A DNA stretch of 64,000 nucleotides, taken from contig NZ_BAXZ01000010.1 of NCBI RefSeq assembly GCF_000684975.1, forward strand, positions 124,001 through 188,000, written 5' to 3'. Positions 8,570-16,828 of the stretch are shown here, piece by piece. A program made the position numbers and the translations under genes. This DNA is from Paraburkholderia acidipaludis NBRC 101816 (GTDB lineage: Bacteria > Pseudomonadota > Gammaproteobacteria > Burkholderiales > Burkholderiaceae). The notes beneath the pieces are model-generated. The model made no database searches and had not been told where the DNA came from. It saw only the letters and a list, made by a program, of their open reading frames with translations. Numbering within the stretch: position 1 is the stretch's first letter; each line of letters starts with the position of its first letter.

Positions 8570-9034
8570 ATGTCCAAAGCCCCGCCTTCAACGCGCTTTC
8601 GCTCCAAGACGCTCACCGCCGCGCTCGCGTTTTTCTTCGGCAGCCTCGGCGCGCATCGCTTCTACCTCTATGGCCCACGCGATTTCTGGGGTTGGGCGCA
8701 CGTATTCGGCACGTTGCTCGGCGTTCCGGGCGTGCTGCTGCTCGTCGCCAGCGAGCGCGCCTCGGCCGCGGGCTGGCTGCTCGCCGTCATCGGCGCCGTT
8801 TCGGTGCTCTCGGCGTTCCTCGCGGCCATCGTCTACGGCCTGCGCCCCGACGCGAAGTGGGACGCCCAGTTCAATGCGCAAGCCGGCCGCCAAAGCCGCT
8901 CGGGCTGGGCGGTGGTCTTCGTCGTGATCTTCTCGCTGCTGATCGGCGCGTTCCTTCTCATGTCGGGACTCGCGCTCTCGTTCCAGACGTATTTCGAATC
9001 GCAGGTCGAGGCCGCGAAAGTGCTCTCCCAATAA
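8570..9034 (+). CDS. TM2 domain-like small membrane protein
   Basis: A 154-residue protein. The N-terminal half, with LAFFFGSLGAHRFYLYG followed by hydrophobic spans, matches the TM2 domain pattern (short helix, Gly-x-x-G-x-H-R-F-Y, two membrane spans). A further strong span lies near residues 112-137. Four membrane segments are likely. Function is unknown. A TACAAT -10-like hexamer is at 8511, but there is no clear ribosome binding site. It is convergent with the radical SAM gene, with 16 bases between them. Confidence 0.75.
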   Translation: MSKAPPSTRFRSKTLTAALAFFFGSLGAHRFYLYGPRDFWGWAHVFGTLLGVPGVLLLVASERASAAGWLLAVIGAVSVLSAFLAAIVYGLRPDAKWDAQFNAQAGRQSRSGWAVVFVVIFSLLIGAFLLMSGLALSFQTYFESQVEAAKVLSQ

Positions 9035-9050
9035 CGATCTTTTTCCAGCA

Positions 9051-10193
9051 CTAGAAAAGATCGAGTTGCGGCTTCTCGCGCGCGGTTTTCGCGCTCACGA
9101 ACTCCGACATGTCGAGAATGCCGTGCCGCCGCTCGTTCAGCCCGAGCCGCCGCACCGCCTTGTGAAAACGCTGCTTGAGCAGTTCGGACCAGAGACCCGT
9201 TCCCTTCGTGCGCTGCGAGAACGCGGCGTCGTAATCCTTGCCGCCGCGCATGTCGCGCACGCGGTTCATCACGCGCTCGGCACGCTGCGGAAAATGCGCG
9301 GCGAGCCATTGGTGGAAGAGCGGCGCGACCTCCCACGGCAGGCGCAGGACGATATAGCTCGCGCTCGTCGCGCCCGCCTCCGCGCAGGCTTCGAGCACAC
9401 GTTCCATATCGGGCTCGGTGACGAAAGGAATCACCGGCGCAATGCTCACGCCCACCGGAATGCCCGCCTCGGCCAGCGTGCGGATCGTGCGCAGGCGCCG
9501 CGCCGGCGAGGCCGCGCGCGGCTCCAGCGTGCGCGCGCTGTCGGCGTCGAGCGTCGTGATCGTGATCGCGGCCATGAACTGGTTGCGCCGGGCCATCGGC
9601 ACCAGCAGGTCGAGGTCGCGCTCGATCAGCGACGACTTCGTGATCGCCGCGAACGGATGCCCACGCTCGGCCAGCACCTCGATCACGCGGCGCGTGAGAC
9701 GCCGTTCGCGTTCGACGGGCTGCCACGCGTCCGTGTTGACGCCGAGCGCGATCGGCTCGGGCTCGTAGGACGGCTTCGACAGTTCGCGCGCCAGCAACTC
9801 CGGCGCATTGACCTTCGCGTAAAGCCGGCTTTCGAAGTCGAGCCCCGGCGATAGCCCGAGATAGCTGTGCGTCGGGCGCGCGAAGCAGTAGATGCAGCCG
9901 TGTTCGCAGCCGCGATAGGGATTCAGCGAAACGCTGAACGGGATGTCCGGCGACTGGTTGCGCGTGAGGATGCTTCTCGCGCGCTCTTCGAACACTTGCG
10001 TGCGCAATGCGGGGGCCTCGCCCTCCTCTTCGGCGCCGGGCTGCTGCCAGCCGTCGTCGAAGGTCTCGCGCCGATCCACTTCGTAGCGCCCCTGCAGGTT
10101 CGTGACCGCGCCGCGCCCCTTGCGGGGCGCCGGCGGCGCAATGGGCTGCCACGCGTCGGCGTCGTCGTGCGGCTCGCGGTCGGGATCGTTCAC
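9051..10193 (-). CDS. PA0069/Rv2578c-family radical SAM protein
   Basis: A 380-residue radical SAM protein with the cluster motif CEHGCIYCFARP (CxxxCxxC) at about residues 96-103. It belongs to the PA0069 group, related to spore photoproduct lyase (SplB-like). The likely start is the GTG at 10193 (GTG AAC GAT); no ATG or clear ribosome binding site is close. A LexA box lies 25 bases upstream, so expression is probably induced by DNA damage. A role in DNA repair or nucleic acid modification is a reasonable inference. The substrate is unknown. Confidence 0.88.
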   Translation of the reverse strand: MNDPDREPHDDADAWQPIAPPAPRKGRGAVTNLQGRYEVDRRETFDDGWQQPGAEEEGEAPALRTQVFEERARSILTRNQSPDIPFSVSLNPYRGCEHGCIYCFARPTHSYLGLSPGLDFESRLYAKVNAPELLARELSKPSYEPEPIALGVNTDAWQPVERERRLTRRVIEVLAERGHPFAAITKSSLIERDLDLLVPMARRNQFMAAITITTLDADSARTLEPRAASPARRLRTIRTLAEAGIPVGVSIAPVIPFVTEPDMERVLEACAEAGATSASYIVLRLPWEVAPLFHQWLAAHFPQRAERVMNRVRDMRGGKDYDAAFSQRTKGTGLWSELLKQRFHKAVRRLGLNERRHGILDMSEFVSAKTAREKPQLDLF

Positions 10194-10202
10194 GGGGGGA
10201 AA

Positions 10203-10246
10203 GTAAAAAGCGGCTCGATACTGTATAAATATACAGTATCGAGCCG
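10203..10246 (-). terminator. Terminator hairpin of the lrp-type gene, overlapping the LexA box
   Basis: Perfect 16-base arms (10211-10226 and 10231-10246) around the loop AAAT. Read on the minus strand the hairpin is followed by C and TTTTT, as in an intrinsic terminator. It lies between the regulator stop (10293) and the radical SAM start. Confidence 0.65.
10219..10238 (-). promoter_or_regulatory. LexA (SOS) box upstream of the radical SAM gene
   Basis: CTGT-ATAAATAT-ACAG flanked by TA on each side matches the E. coli-type LexA consensus (CTGT-N8-ACAG with an alternating AT core), with only one core base differing from the ideal. It sits 25 bases before the GTG start of the radical SAM gene. 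Betaproteobacteria are known to use this box type. Confidence 0.8.
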
Positions 10247-10292
10247 CATTGTCGAGCGCGAAAAACAGGGCGTGACCTGGACCGTGGCGCTC

Positions 10293-10781
10293 TCAGTCGC
10301 CTACTGCGATCGTCAGCGTTTCCTTGATCTCCTCCATCACGACATAGCTCTTCGACTGCACGGCGCCGGGCAACTGCAGCAGGATGTCCCCAAGCAGCTT
10401 GCGGTAGTCGGCCATTTCGCCGATGCGCGCCTTGATCAGATAATCGAAATCGCCCGAGACGAGATGGCATTCGAGCACCTCGGGAATCTTCTGCACCTCG
10501 CGGCGAAACTGCTCGAACATGTTGCCGCTCTTGTGATCGAGCGTGATCTCGACGAACACCAGCAGCGCCGCGCCCAGCACGCCCGGGTTCACGCGCGCGT
10601 AGTAGCCCATGATGACGCCGTCGCGCTCCATGCGCTTGACACGCTCGATGCAGGGCGTCACGGAAAGCCCCACCTGCTCGGCGAGGTCTTTCATCGCCAT
10701 GCGCCCGTCCTCCTGAAGCAGCTTGAGGATGCGGTGATCGAGCCGGTCGAGCGCGCGGACCGGCTGGCGCTGCGTTCTCAT
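10293..10781 (-). CDS. Lrp/AsnC family regulator (DadR-like)
   Basis: A 162-residue Lrp-type regulator. The N-terminal winged helix-turn-helix covers about residues 10-65 (LDRLDHRILKLLQEDGR, then SVTPCIERVKRME). The C-terminal RAM ligand-binding domain covers about 75-160. It is divergent from dadA across 180 bases, the same arrangement as the alanine/D-amino-acid regulator dadR and dadA in pseudomonads, so it probably senses alanine or leucine and controls dadA. It is co-directional with the downstream radical SAM gene but separated from it by a terminator. Confidence 0.88.
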   Translation of the reverse strand: MRTQRQPVRALDRLDHRILKLLQEDGRMAMKDLAEQVGLSVTPCIERVKRMERDGVIMGYYARVNPGVLGAALLVFVEITLDHKSGNMFEQFRREVQKIPEVLECHLVSGDFDYLIKARIGEMADYRKLLGDILLQLPGAVQSKSYVVMEEIKETLTIAVGD

Positions 10782-10840
10782 GATTTTTTCCTGAATATTT
10801 GAGAAATACGATAACTAAATCTAGACATACAACAATAGCA

Positions 10841-10859
10841 TAGCTAATAACACTAGCTA
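10841..10859. promoter_or_regulatory. Candidate operator between the Lrp regulator and dadA
   Basis: Two TAGCTA palindromes (10841-10846 and 10854-10859) lie 13 bases apart in a markedly AT-rich stretch (about 10785-10860), in contrast to the GC-rich surroundings. This is the expected place for Lrp-type binding. It does not match a known consensus closely. Confidence 0.35.
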
Positions 10860-10961
10860 CGCCGCTCAAAGCGTGTTTTTTCCTGTTTGCCCTGCCCCGC
10901 CACGTGGCAGGACGGCCCTGGAACCACCGGCGTCGCGTCAACCATACCTATTGGAGCAGCT

Positions 10962-12248
10962 ATGCGAGTCGTCGTCTTGGGCAGTGGAGTGGTCGGCGTG
11001 GCAAGTGCCTGGTACCTCGCGCGCGCAGGCCATGAGGTGACGGTCATCGACCGCGAGGCCGGCCCCGCGCTCGAAACCAGCTTTGCGAACGCCGGCCAGA
11101 TTTCGCCGGGCTATGCCGCGCCGTGGGCGGCGCCGGGCGTCCCGCTCAAGGCGATCAAGTGGATGTTCGAAAAGCATGCGCCGCTCGCCATCCGCCTCGA
11201 CGGCACGAAATTCCAGCTCCAGTGGATGTGGCAGATGCTGCAGAACTGCTCCGCGGAACGCTATGCGCTCAACAAGGGCCGCATGGTGCGCCTCGCCGAA
11301 TACAGCCGCGACTGCCTGCAGGCCCTGCGCGCCGACACCGGCATCCAGTACGAAGGCCGCACGGGCGGCACGCTGCAGGTGTTCCGCACGCAGCAGCAAT
11401 TCGAGGGCGCGGCGAAGGACATCGCCGTGCTGAAGGATGCGAACGTGCCGTACGAACTGCTCAGCGCAGCCGAGCTCCAGCGCGCCGAGCCGGCGCTCGC
11501 GGCGGTCTCGCACAAGCTGACGGGCGGCCTGCGCCTGCCGGGCGACGAAACCGGCGACTGCCAGCTCTTCACCACGCGCCTCGCCGCGATGGCCGAGCAA
11601 TTGGGCGTCAAGTTCCGCTACAACATGCCGATCGACAGCCTCGCCGTCTCGGGCGAGCGCATCGCGGGCGTGCAGTGCGGCAGCGAGTTCGTGCGCGCCG
11701 ACGCCTTCGTGGTCGCGCTCGGTTCGTTCTCGACGAAGATGCTCGCGAACATCGTGAAGATTCCGGTCTACCCGCTCAAGGGCTACTCGATCACCGCGCC
11801 GATCGTGAACGCGGACGCCGCACCGGTTTCGACCGTGCTCGACGAGACCTACAAGATCGCGATCACCCGTTTCGACGACCGTATCCGCGTGGGCGGCATG
11901 GCGGAGATCGTCGGCTTCGACAAGACACTGCGCGAAGCGCGCCGCGAGACGCTGGAAATGTGCGTGAACGACCTGTTCCCGGGCGGCGGCGACACCACCA
12001 AGGCCACCTTCTGGACCGGCCTGCGTCCGATGACGCCGGATGGCACGCCGGTGGTCGGCCGCACGCCGCTCTCGAACCTGTTCCTGAACACGGGCCACGG
12101 CACGCTCGGCTGGACGATGTCGTGCGGCTCGGGCCAACTGCTCGCCGACCTCATTTCGGGCAAGCAGCCCGCGATCAAGGCCGACGATCTTTCCGTGTAC
12201 CGCTACCTCGGCGAAACGCAAGGCGCGCACCGTCCGGCCTACGCATAA
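10962..12248 (+). CDS. dadA: D-amino acid dehydrogenase small subunit
   Basis: A 428-residue FAD enzyme that oxidises D-amino acids, mainly D-alanine, to 2-oxo acids and passes electrons to the respiratory chain. The N-terminal dinucleotide motif is VVVLGSGVVGVASAWYLA. The segment ETSFANAGQISPGYAAPWA and the C-terminal GLRPMTPDGTPVVGRT plus GHGTLGWTM segments are typical. The start at 10962 has GGAG six bases upstream; an in-frame extension to 10887 is not supported. Confidence 0.95.
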   Translation: MRVVVLGSGVVGVASAWYLARAGHEVTVIDREAGPALETSFANAGQISPGYAAPWAAPGVPLKAIKWMFEKHAPLAIRLDGTKFQLQWMWQMLQNCSAERYALNKGRMVRLAEYSRDCLQALRADTGIQYEGRTGGTLQVFRTQQQFEGAAKDIAVLKDANVPYELLSAAELQRAEPALAAVSHKLTGGLRLPGDETGDCQLFTTRLAAMAEQLGVKFRYNMPIDSLAVSGERIAGVQCGSEFVRADAFVVALGSFSTKMLANIVKIPVYPLKGYSITAPIVNADAAPVSTVLDETYKIAITRFDDRIRVGGMAEIVGFDKTLREARRETLEMCVNDLFPGGGDTTKATFWTGLRPMTPDGTPVVGRTPLSNLFLNTGHGTLGWTMSCGSGQLLADLISGKQPAIKADDLSVYRYLGETQGAHRPAYA

Positions 12249-12283
12249 CGGCCGCAGTTTCGGCAGCACGCAAGCTTCAAGCA

Positions 12284-12311
12284 AAAATCGGCGCCCTCAG
12301 GCGCCGATTCT
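12284..12311. terminator. Bidirectional terminator between dadA and the acyl-CoA dehydrogenase
   Basis: Ten-base arms AATCGGCGCC and GGCGCCGATT around the loop CTCA, with AAAAA before the hairpin. It lies between convergent genes. Confidence 0.8.
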
Positions 12312-12339
12312 CATTGGCATGTGCCGCGTGACAGGCCGG

Positions 12340-14127
12340 TCAGAACTGGTCTTCGGAAAGCGCCAGCACGCCCTCGGCCCCCTTCGCGCTGACAATCGCC
12401 GCTTCAAGCGCCACCGCCTGCGGCAAGACATGCTGTGCGTAGAACTGCGCCGTCGCGATCTTCGCGCCGTGGAACGCCGGATCCTCTGCATTCAGCCGCG
12501 CCGAAGCCAGCATCGCTCGCGCCATCTGCCAGCCGCCCAGCACGATGCCCGCCAGCATCAGATACGGCACGCTCCCCGCGAACACGGCGTTCGGATCGCT
12601 CTTCGTGTTGGCGAGCACATAGTCCACCACCGAAGCCAGCGCCTGCTGCCCTTGCGACAAGTGCCGGTGCATAGCCTTGAACGGCGCACCTTCTTGCGAG
12701 CCCAGGGCTTCCACCGTCCGGGCCATGTCGGCGATCAGCGCCTTCGCCGCCGCTCCACCGTCGCGCAGCGTCTTGCGGCCGATCAGGTCGTTCGCCTGAA
12801 TCGCGGTGGTGCCTTCGTAAATGGGCAGGATGCGCGCGTCGCGGTAGTACTGCGCGGCGCCCGTCTCCTCGATGAAACCCATGCCGCCATGCACCTGCAC
12901 GCCAAGGCTCGTCACGTCGAGCGAAAGCTCCGTGCTCCAGCCCTTCACAATGGGCACGAGATACTCGTAGCGCGCCTGATGCTGCGCGCGCACCGCCTCG
13001 TCGGGATGACGATGCGCGAAATCGCTCTCTGCCGCCGCCACATAGGCCAGCGCACGCGAGGCTTCGGTGAGCGCGCGCATCGTGCCGAGCATGCGGCGTA
13101 CGTCCGGGTGATGAATGATGGTTACGGCATCCTTCGCCGATCCGTCGACGGGGCGGCTCTGCACGCGCTCCTTCGCATACGCGACAGCCTTCTGGTATGC
13201 CCCCTCCGAGAGAGCGATGCCCTGCATGCCCACCGCAAAACGTGCCGCGTTCATCATGATGAACATGTACTCGAGGCCGCGGTTCTCCTCGCCCACCAGA
13301 TAGCCCACGGCGCCGCCGTGATCGCCGTACTGCAGCACGGCAGTCGGGCTCGCCTTGATGCCCAGCTTGTGCTCGATGGACACGCAATGCACGTCGTTGC
13401 GCGCGCCGAGCGAACCATCATCATTGACGAGGAACTTCGGCACGATGAAGAGCGAAATGCCCTTCACGCCGGCGGGCGCATTGGGCGTGCGCGCGAGCAC
13501 CAGGTGGACGATGTTCTCCGCCATGTCGTGCTCGCCCCACGTGATGAAGATCTTCGTGCCGAACACCTTGTAGCTGCCGTCGCCCTGCGGCTCGGCGCGC
13601 GTGCGCACGAGCGCGAGATCGGAACCTGCCTGCGGCTCCGTGAGGTTCATCGTGCCGGTCCACTCGCCCGAGATCAGCTTCGGCACATAGCGCGCCTTTT
13701 GCGCTTCGGTGCCGGCCGTGAGCAGCGCCTCGATCGCGCCGTCGGTCAAGAGCGGGCACAGCGCGAACGAGAGGTTCGCCGCGTTGAGCATTTCGATACA
13801 CGGCGTCGCGACGAGCTTGGGCAGGCCCTGTCCTTCGTACTCCTGTGGATGCTGCACACCCTGCCAGCCGCCTGCGGAGAACTGGCGAAACGCATCGGCA
13901 AAACCCGGCGTCGCGCTCACGTTGCCGCTGTCCCAACGGCTGGGATTGCGGTCGCCTTCCGCGTTCAACGGCGCGAGCACTTCGCCGCATAGCTTCGCGG
14001 CCTCCTCAAGCACGGCCTGCACGGTTTCGGGCGTCGCATCTGCAAAACCGGGCAGCGCCGCGATCTCGTCGAGGCCTGCCAGCTCCTTCATCACGAACAG
14101 CATCTCGTGGATCGGCGCGTTGTACAT
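12340..14127 (-). CDS. Acyl-CoA dehydrogenase (large, C-terminally extended type)
   Basis: A 595-residue flavoenzyme of the group annotated acyl-CoA dehydrogenase with an extra C-terminal domain. Segments include MNLTEPQAGSDLALVRTRA, GVKGISLFIVPKFLV and QVHGGMGFIEETGAAQYYRD, the last typical of the C-terminal dehydrogenase domain. The start at 14127 has GGAGGAG eight bases upstream. It lies directly after etfB-etfA, so its electrons probably pass to that ETF. Exact chain-length preference cannot be read from sequence. Confidence 0.93.
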   Translation of the reverse strand: MYNAPIHEMLFVMKELAGLDEIAALPGFADATPETVQAVLEEAAKLCGEVLAPLNAEGDRNPSRWDSGNVSATPGFADAFRQFSAGGWQGVQHPQEYEGQGLPKLVATPCIEMLNAANLSFALCPLLTDGAIEALLTAGTEAQKARYVPKLISGEWTGTMNLTEPQAGSDLALVRTRAEPQGDGSYKVFGTKIFITWGEHDMAENIVHLVLARTPNAPAGVKGISLFIVPKFLVNDDGSLGARNDVHCVSIEHKLGIKASPTAVLQYGDHGGAVGYLVGEENRGLEYMFIMMNAARFAVGMQGIALSEGAYQKAVAYAKERVQSRPVDGSAKDAVTIIHHPDVRRMLGTMRALTEASRALAYVAAAESDFAHRHPDEAVRAQHQARYEYLVPIVKGWSTELSLDVTSLGVQVHGGMGFIEETGAAQYYRDARILPIYEGTTAIQANDLIGRKTLRDGGAAAKALIADMARTVEALGSQEGAPFKAMHRHLSQGQQALASVVDYVLANTKSDPNAVFAGSVPYLMLAGIVLGGWQMARAMLASARLNAEDPAFHGAKIATAQFYAQHVLPQAVALEAAIVSAKGAEGVLALSEDQF

Positions 14128-14156
14128 GTCTGTCTCCTCCGCTGCTTTCGAACCAT

Positions 14157-14183
14157 GAAAAAAAGGGTGCCGTAGCACCCCTT
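14157..14183 (-). terminator. Terminator after etfA
   Basis: Read on the minus strand, GGGTGC-tacg-GCACCC is followed by a run of seven or more T. It separates etfBA from the acyl-CoA dehydrogenase gene, so the latter probably has its own promoter or depends on readthrough. Confidence 0.8.
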
Positions 14184-14252
14184 CGTCTTATGCCGGACGC
14201 CGTGGTTCAACCCGCATGGCGTCGCTTATTGGCGTCAAGTTTGCTCTGGCAA

Positions 14253-15188
14253 TCAGCCGAGCTCCTTGACCAGTTCCGGCACGAGCGTGAACAGATCGCC
14301 CACGAGACCGTAATCGGCCACGCTGAAGATCGGCGCTTCTTCGTCCTTGTTGATCGCCACGATCACCTTCGAGTCCTTCATACCGGCCAGATGCTGGATC
14401 GCGCCCGAGATGCCCACCGCGACGTACAGTTGCGGCGCGACGATCTTGCCGGTCTGGCCCACCTGGTAATCGTTCGGCACGTAGCCTGCGTCCACCGCCG
14501 CGCGCGAGGCGCCCAGCGCCGCGTTCAGCTTGTCCGCCAACGGCTCCAGCACCTTCGTGTAGTTCTCGCCGCTACCCAAACCCCGGCCGCCCGAGACGAT
14601 GATCGATGCCGAAGTCAGTTCCGGACGGTCCAGCTTCGTCACTTCGCGGCTCACGAATTGCGACAGGCCGCTGTCGGCTGCGGCTTCGATCTTCTCGACG
14701 CTCGCGCTGCCGCCTTCGGCTGCAACCGCGTCGAAGCCTGTCGTGCGGACCGTGATCACCTTGATCGGGTCGCTCGACTGCACCGTCGCAATCGCGTTGC
14801 CGGCGTAGATCGGGCGCTCGAACGTATCCGCGCTATTGACCGCCGTAATATCGCTGATCTGCGCCACGTCCAGCTTCGCAGCGATACGCGGCGCGACGTT
14901 CTTGCCCGCAGCCGTAGCCGGCGCGAGGATGTGCGAGTAGTTCTTTGCAATCGCGATAACCGTCGCTTCGACGTTTTCCGCCAGGCCCTGCTCCAGTTGC
15001 GGCGCATCGGCCAGCAGCACCTTCGCCACACCGGCGATCTTCGCTGCGGCGTCCGCCGCTGCCTGCGCGTTGTGGCCCGCCACCAGCACGTGCACGTCGC
15101 CACCCACCTTCTGCGCGGCAGCCACGGTATTCAGCGTCGCGGCCTTGATGGACGCGTTGTCGTGTTCGGCAATAACCAGAATCGTCAT
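14253..15188 (-). CDS. etfA: Electron transfer flavoprotein alpha subunit
   Basis: A 311-residue ETF alpha (FixB) that carries the FAD. The C-terminal FAD-binding region reads SGGRGLGSGENY, then VDAGYVPNDYQVGQTGK and YVAVGISGAIQHLAGMKDS, all diagnostic. It accepts electrons from acyl-CoA and other dehydrogenases and passes them to ETF-ubiquinone oxidoreductase. It lies 21 bases after etfB. Confidence 0.96.
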   Translation of the reverse strand: MTILVIAEHDNASIKAATLNTVAAAQKVGGDVHVLVAGHNAQAAADAAAKIAGVAKVLLADAPQLEQGLAENVEATVIAIAKNYSHILAPATAAGKNVAPRIAAKLDVAQISDITAVNSADTFERPIYAGNAIATVQSSDPIKVITVRTTGFDAVAAEGGSASVEKIEAAADSGLSQFVSREVTKLDRPELTSASIIVSGGRGLGSGENYTKVLEPLADKLNAALGASRAAVDAGYVPNDYQVGQTGKIVAPQLYVAVGISGAIQHLAGMKDSKVIVAINKDEEAPIFSVADYGLVGDLFTLVPELVKELG

Positions 15189-15209
15189 TTCGTTGTGCTC
15201 CCTGAACCC

Positions 15210-15959
15210 TTAGATGACCTTCGCTTCGGTCTTCAGCTTCTCGACCAGCGTCTTCACGTCCGGCACCTTCACGCCGGCCGAACGCCTGGGCGGCTCGGCC
15301 ACCTTCAGCGTCTTCAGGCGCGGCGCGACGTCCACGCCGAGGTCTGCGGGCTTGATCGTCTCCAGCGGCTTCTTCTTCGCCTTCATGATGTTCGGCAGCG
15401 TCACGTAGCGCGGCTCGTTCAGGCGCAGGTCCGTCGTGACCACGGCCGGAAGCGTAAGCGACAGCGTTTCCGCGCCGCCATCCACCTCACGGGCCACCGT
15501 TGCCTTGCCGTCCGCCACCGTGACCTTCGATGCGAAGGTGGCCTGCGGCAGGTTCGCCAGCGCGGCGAGCATCTGGCCGGTCTGGTTCGAGTCGTCGTCA
15601 ATCGCCTGCTTGCCGAGAATGACCAGTTGCGGCTGCTCCTTGTCCACGAGCGCCTTGAGGATCTTCGCCACGCCCAGCGGCTCGACGCCGTCGCCCGCCT
15701 CGACGAGGATCGCGCGGTCCGCGCCGATCGCCAGCGCCGTGCGCAGCGTCTCCTGCGCCTGCGCCACGCCCACCGACACCGCCACGACTTCGGTCGCCAC
15801 GCCGGCTTCCTTCAGGCGTACCGCTTCTTCCACAGCGATCTCGTCGAACGGGTTCATCGACATCTTCACATTGGCGATATCGACGCCCGAACCGTCCGAC
15901 TTCACACGGACCTTGACGTTGTAATCGACTACACGCTTGACTGGCACAAGGATTTTCAT
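15210..15959 (-). CDS. etfB: Electron transfer flavoprotein beta subunit
   Basis: A 249-residue ETF beta (FixA). The N-terminus MKILVPVKRVVDYNVKVRV and the segments MNPFDEIAVEEAVRLKE and LGKQAIDDDSNQTGQM are characteristic. It binds AMP and docks on the dehydrogenase. It is the first gene of the etfBA pair. Confidence 0.96.
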   Translation of the reverse strand: MKILVPVKRVVDYNVKVRVKSDGSGVDIANVKMSMNPFDEIAVEEAVRLKEAGVATEVVAVSVGVAQAQETLRTALAIGADRAILVEAGDGVEPLGVAKILKALVDKEQPQLVILGKQAIDDDSNQTGQMLAALANLPQATFASKVTVADGKATVAREVDGGAETLSLTLPAVVTTDLRLNEPRYVTLPNIMKAKKKPLETIKPADLGVDVAPRLKTLKVAEPPRRSAGVKVPDVKTLVEKLKTEAKVI

Positions 15960-16093
15960 TCACATGCTCCGAAGTTACGAATACGTCAACCTGGCGGACA
16001 TTATAGCGAGCGCCTCGCTGAGCGCCTCTGCCGCCCGCACTTTTCACGGCTACCGCTTTTGCATGGCAGCGAACGATCGTGCTATTTTACGGT

Positions 16094-16122
16094 GGAAAAA
16101 ACCCGGGCTACAACCCCGGGTT
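16094..16122 (-). terminator. Terminator after metI
   Basis: AACCCGGG-CTACAAC-CCCGGGTT hairpin. Read on the minus strand it is followed by a run of six T. It ends the metNI transcript. Confidence 0.85.
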
Positions 16123-16174
16123 CCGACTGTTTTCTCTAAACGGGCGATCCACGATCTCCCGCCCTATTTGTTCC

Positions 16175-16828
16175 TCACTTGTGGCTCAGGCGCCGCACGA
16201 GCCAGTCGCCGAGCGACTGCACAAGCTGCACGAACACGATCAGGATCACGACGACGATCAGCATGACCTCGGGCTCGAAACGCTGATAGCCGTAGCGGAT
16301 GCCGAGATCGCCGAGGCCGCCGCCGCCGATCGCGCCCGCCATCGCCGAATAGCCGACGAGCGAGATGAACGTGATCGTGAGCCCCGCCACCACGCCCGGC
16401 AGCGACTCGGGCAGCAGCACCTTGAAGACGATCTGGCTCGTGCTCGCGCCCATCGCCTGCGCCGCCTCGACGAGACCGCGATCGACTTCGCGCAGCGCCG
16501 TTTCGACGAGCCGCGCGATGAACGGCGCGGCCGCGATCGTGAGCGGCACCACTGCGGCGGCCGTGCCGATCGACGAACCCACCACGAAACGCGTGAACGG
16601 AATCACGGCAACGAGCAGGATGATGAACGGCACCGAGCGCACGGCGTTGACGATCGCGCCCATCACGCGATTGACGGCGAGGCTCTGCAGCACGCCGTCA
16701 CGATCGGTCAGATAGAGCAGCACGCCGAGCGGCAAGCCGACGGCCGCGCCCACGACGCCCGAGATGCCCACCATGACGAGCGTTTCCCAGAACGACTGGA
16801 CGAACATGTCGAACATTTCACTCCACAT
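16175..16828 (-). CDS. metI: Methionine ABC transporter permease MetI
   Basis: A 217-residue inner-membrane permease with about five membrane spans. The EAA loop reads EAAQAMGASTSQIVFKVLLP and fits the MetI family. It starts 10 bases before the end of metN (overlap), so the two are translationally coupled. The substrate-binding lipoprotein gene metQ is not adjacent. Confidence 0.95.
   Translation of the reverse strand: MWSEMFDMFVQSFWETLVMVGISGVVGAAVGLPLGVLLYLTDRDGVLQSLAVNRVMGAIVNAVRSVPFIILLVAVIPFTRFVVGSSIGTAAAVVPLTIAAAPFIARLVETALREVDRGLVEAAQAMGASTSQIVFKVLLPESLPGVVAGLTITFISLVGYSAMAGAIGGGGLGDLGIRYGYQRFEPEVMLIVVVILIVFVQLVQSLGDWLVRRLSHK

Noticed and set aside
7129..8616. Upstream extension of rpsP into a 580-codon protein
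   Set aside because: The family start MVIIRLARGG at 7128 and a promoter at 7175-7203 show that S16 starts there; the rest is noise antisense to the dehydrogenase.
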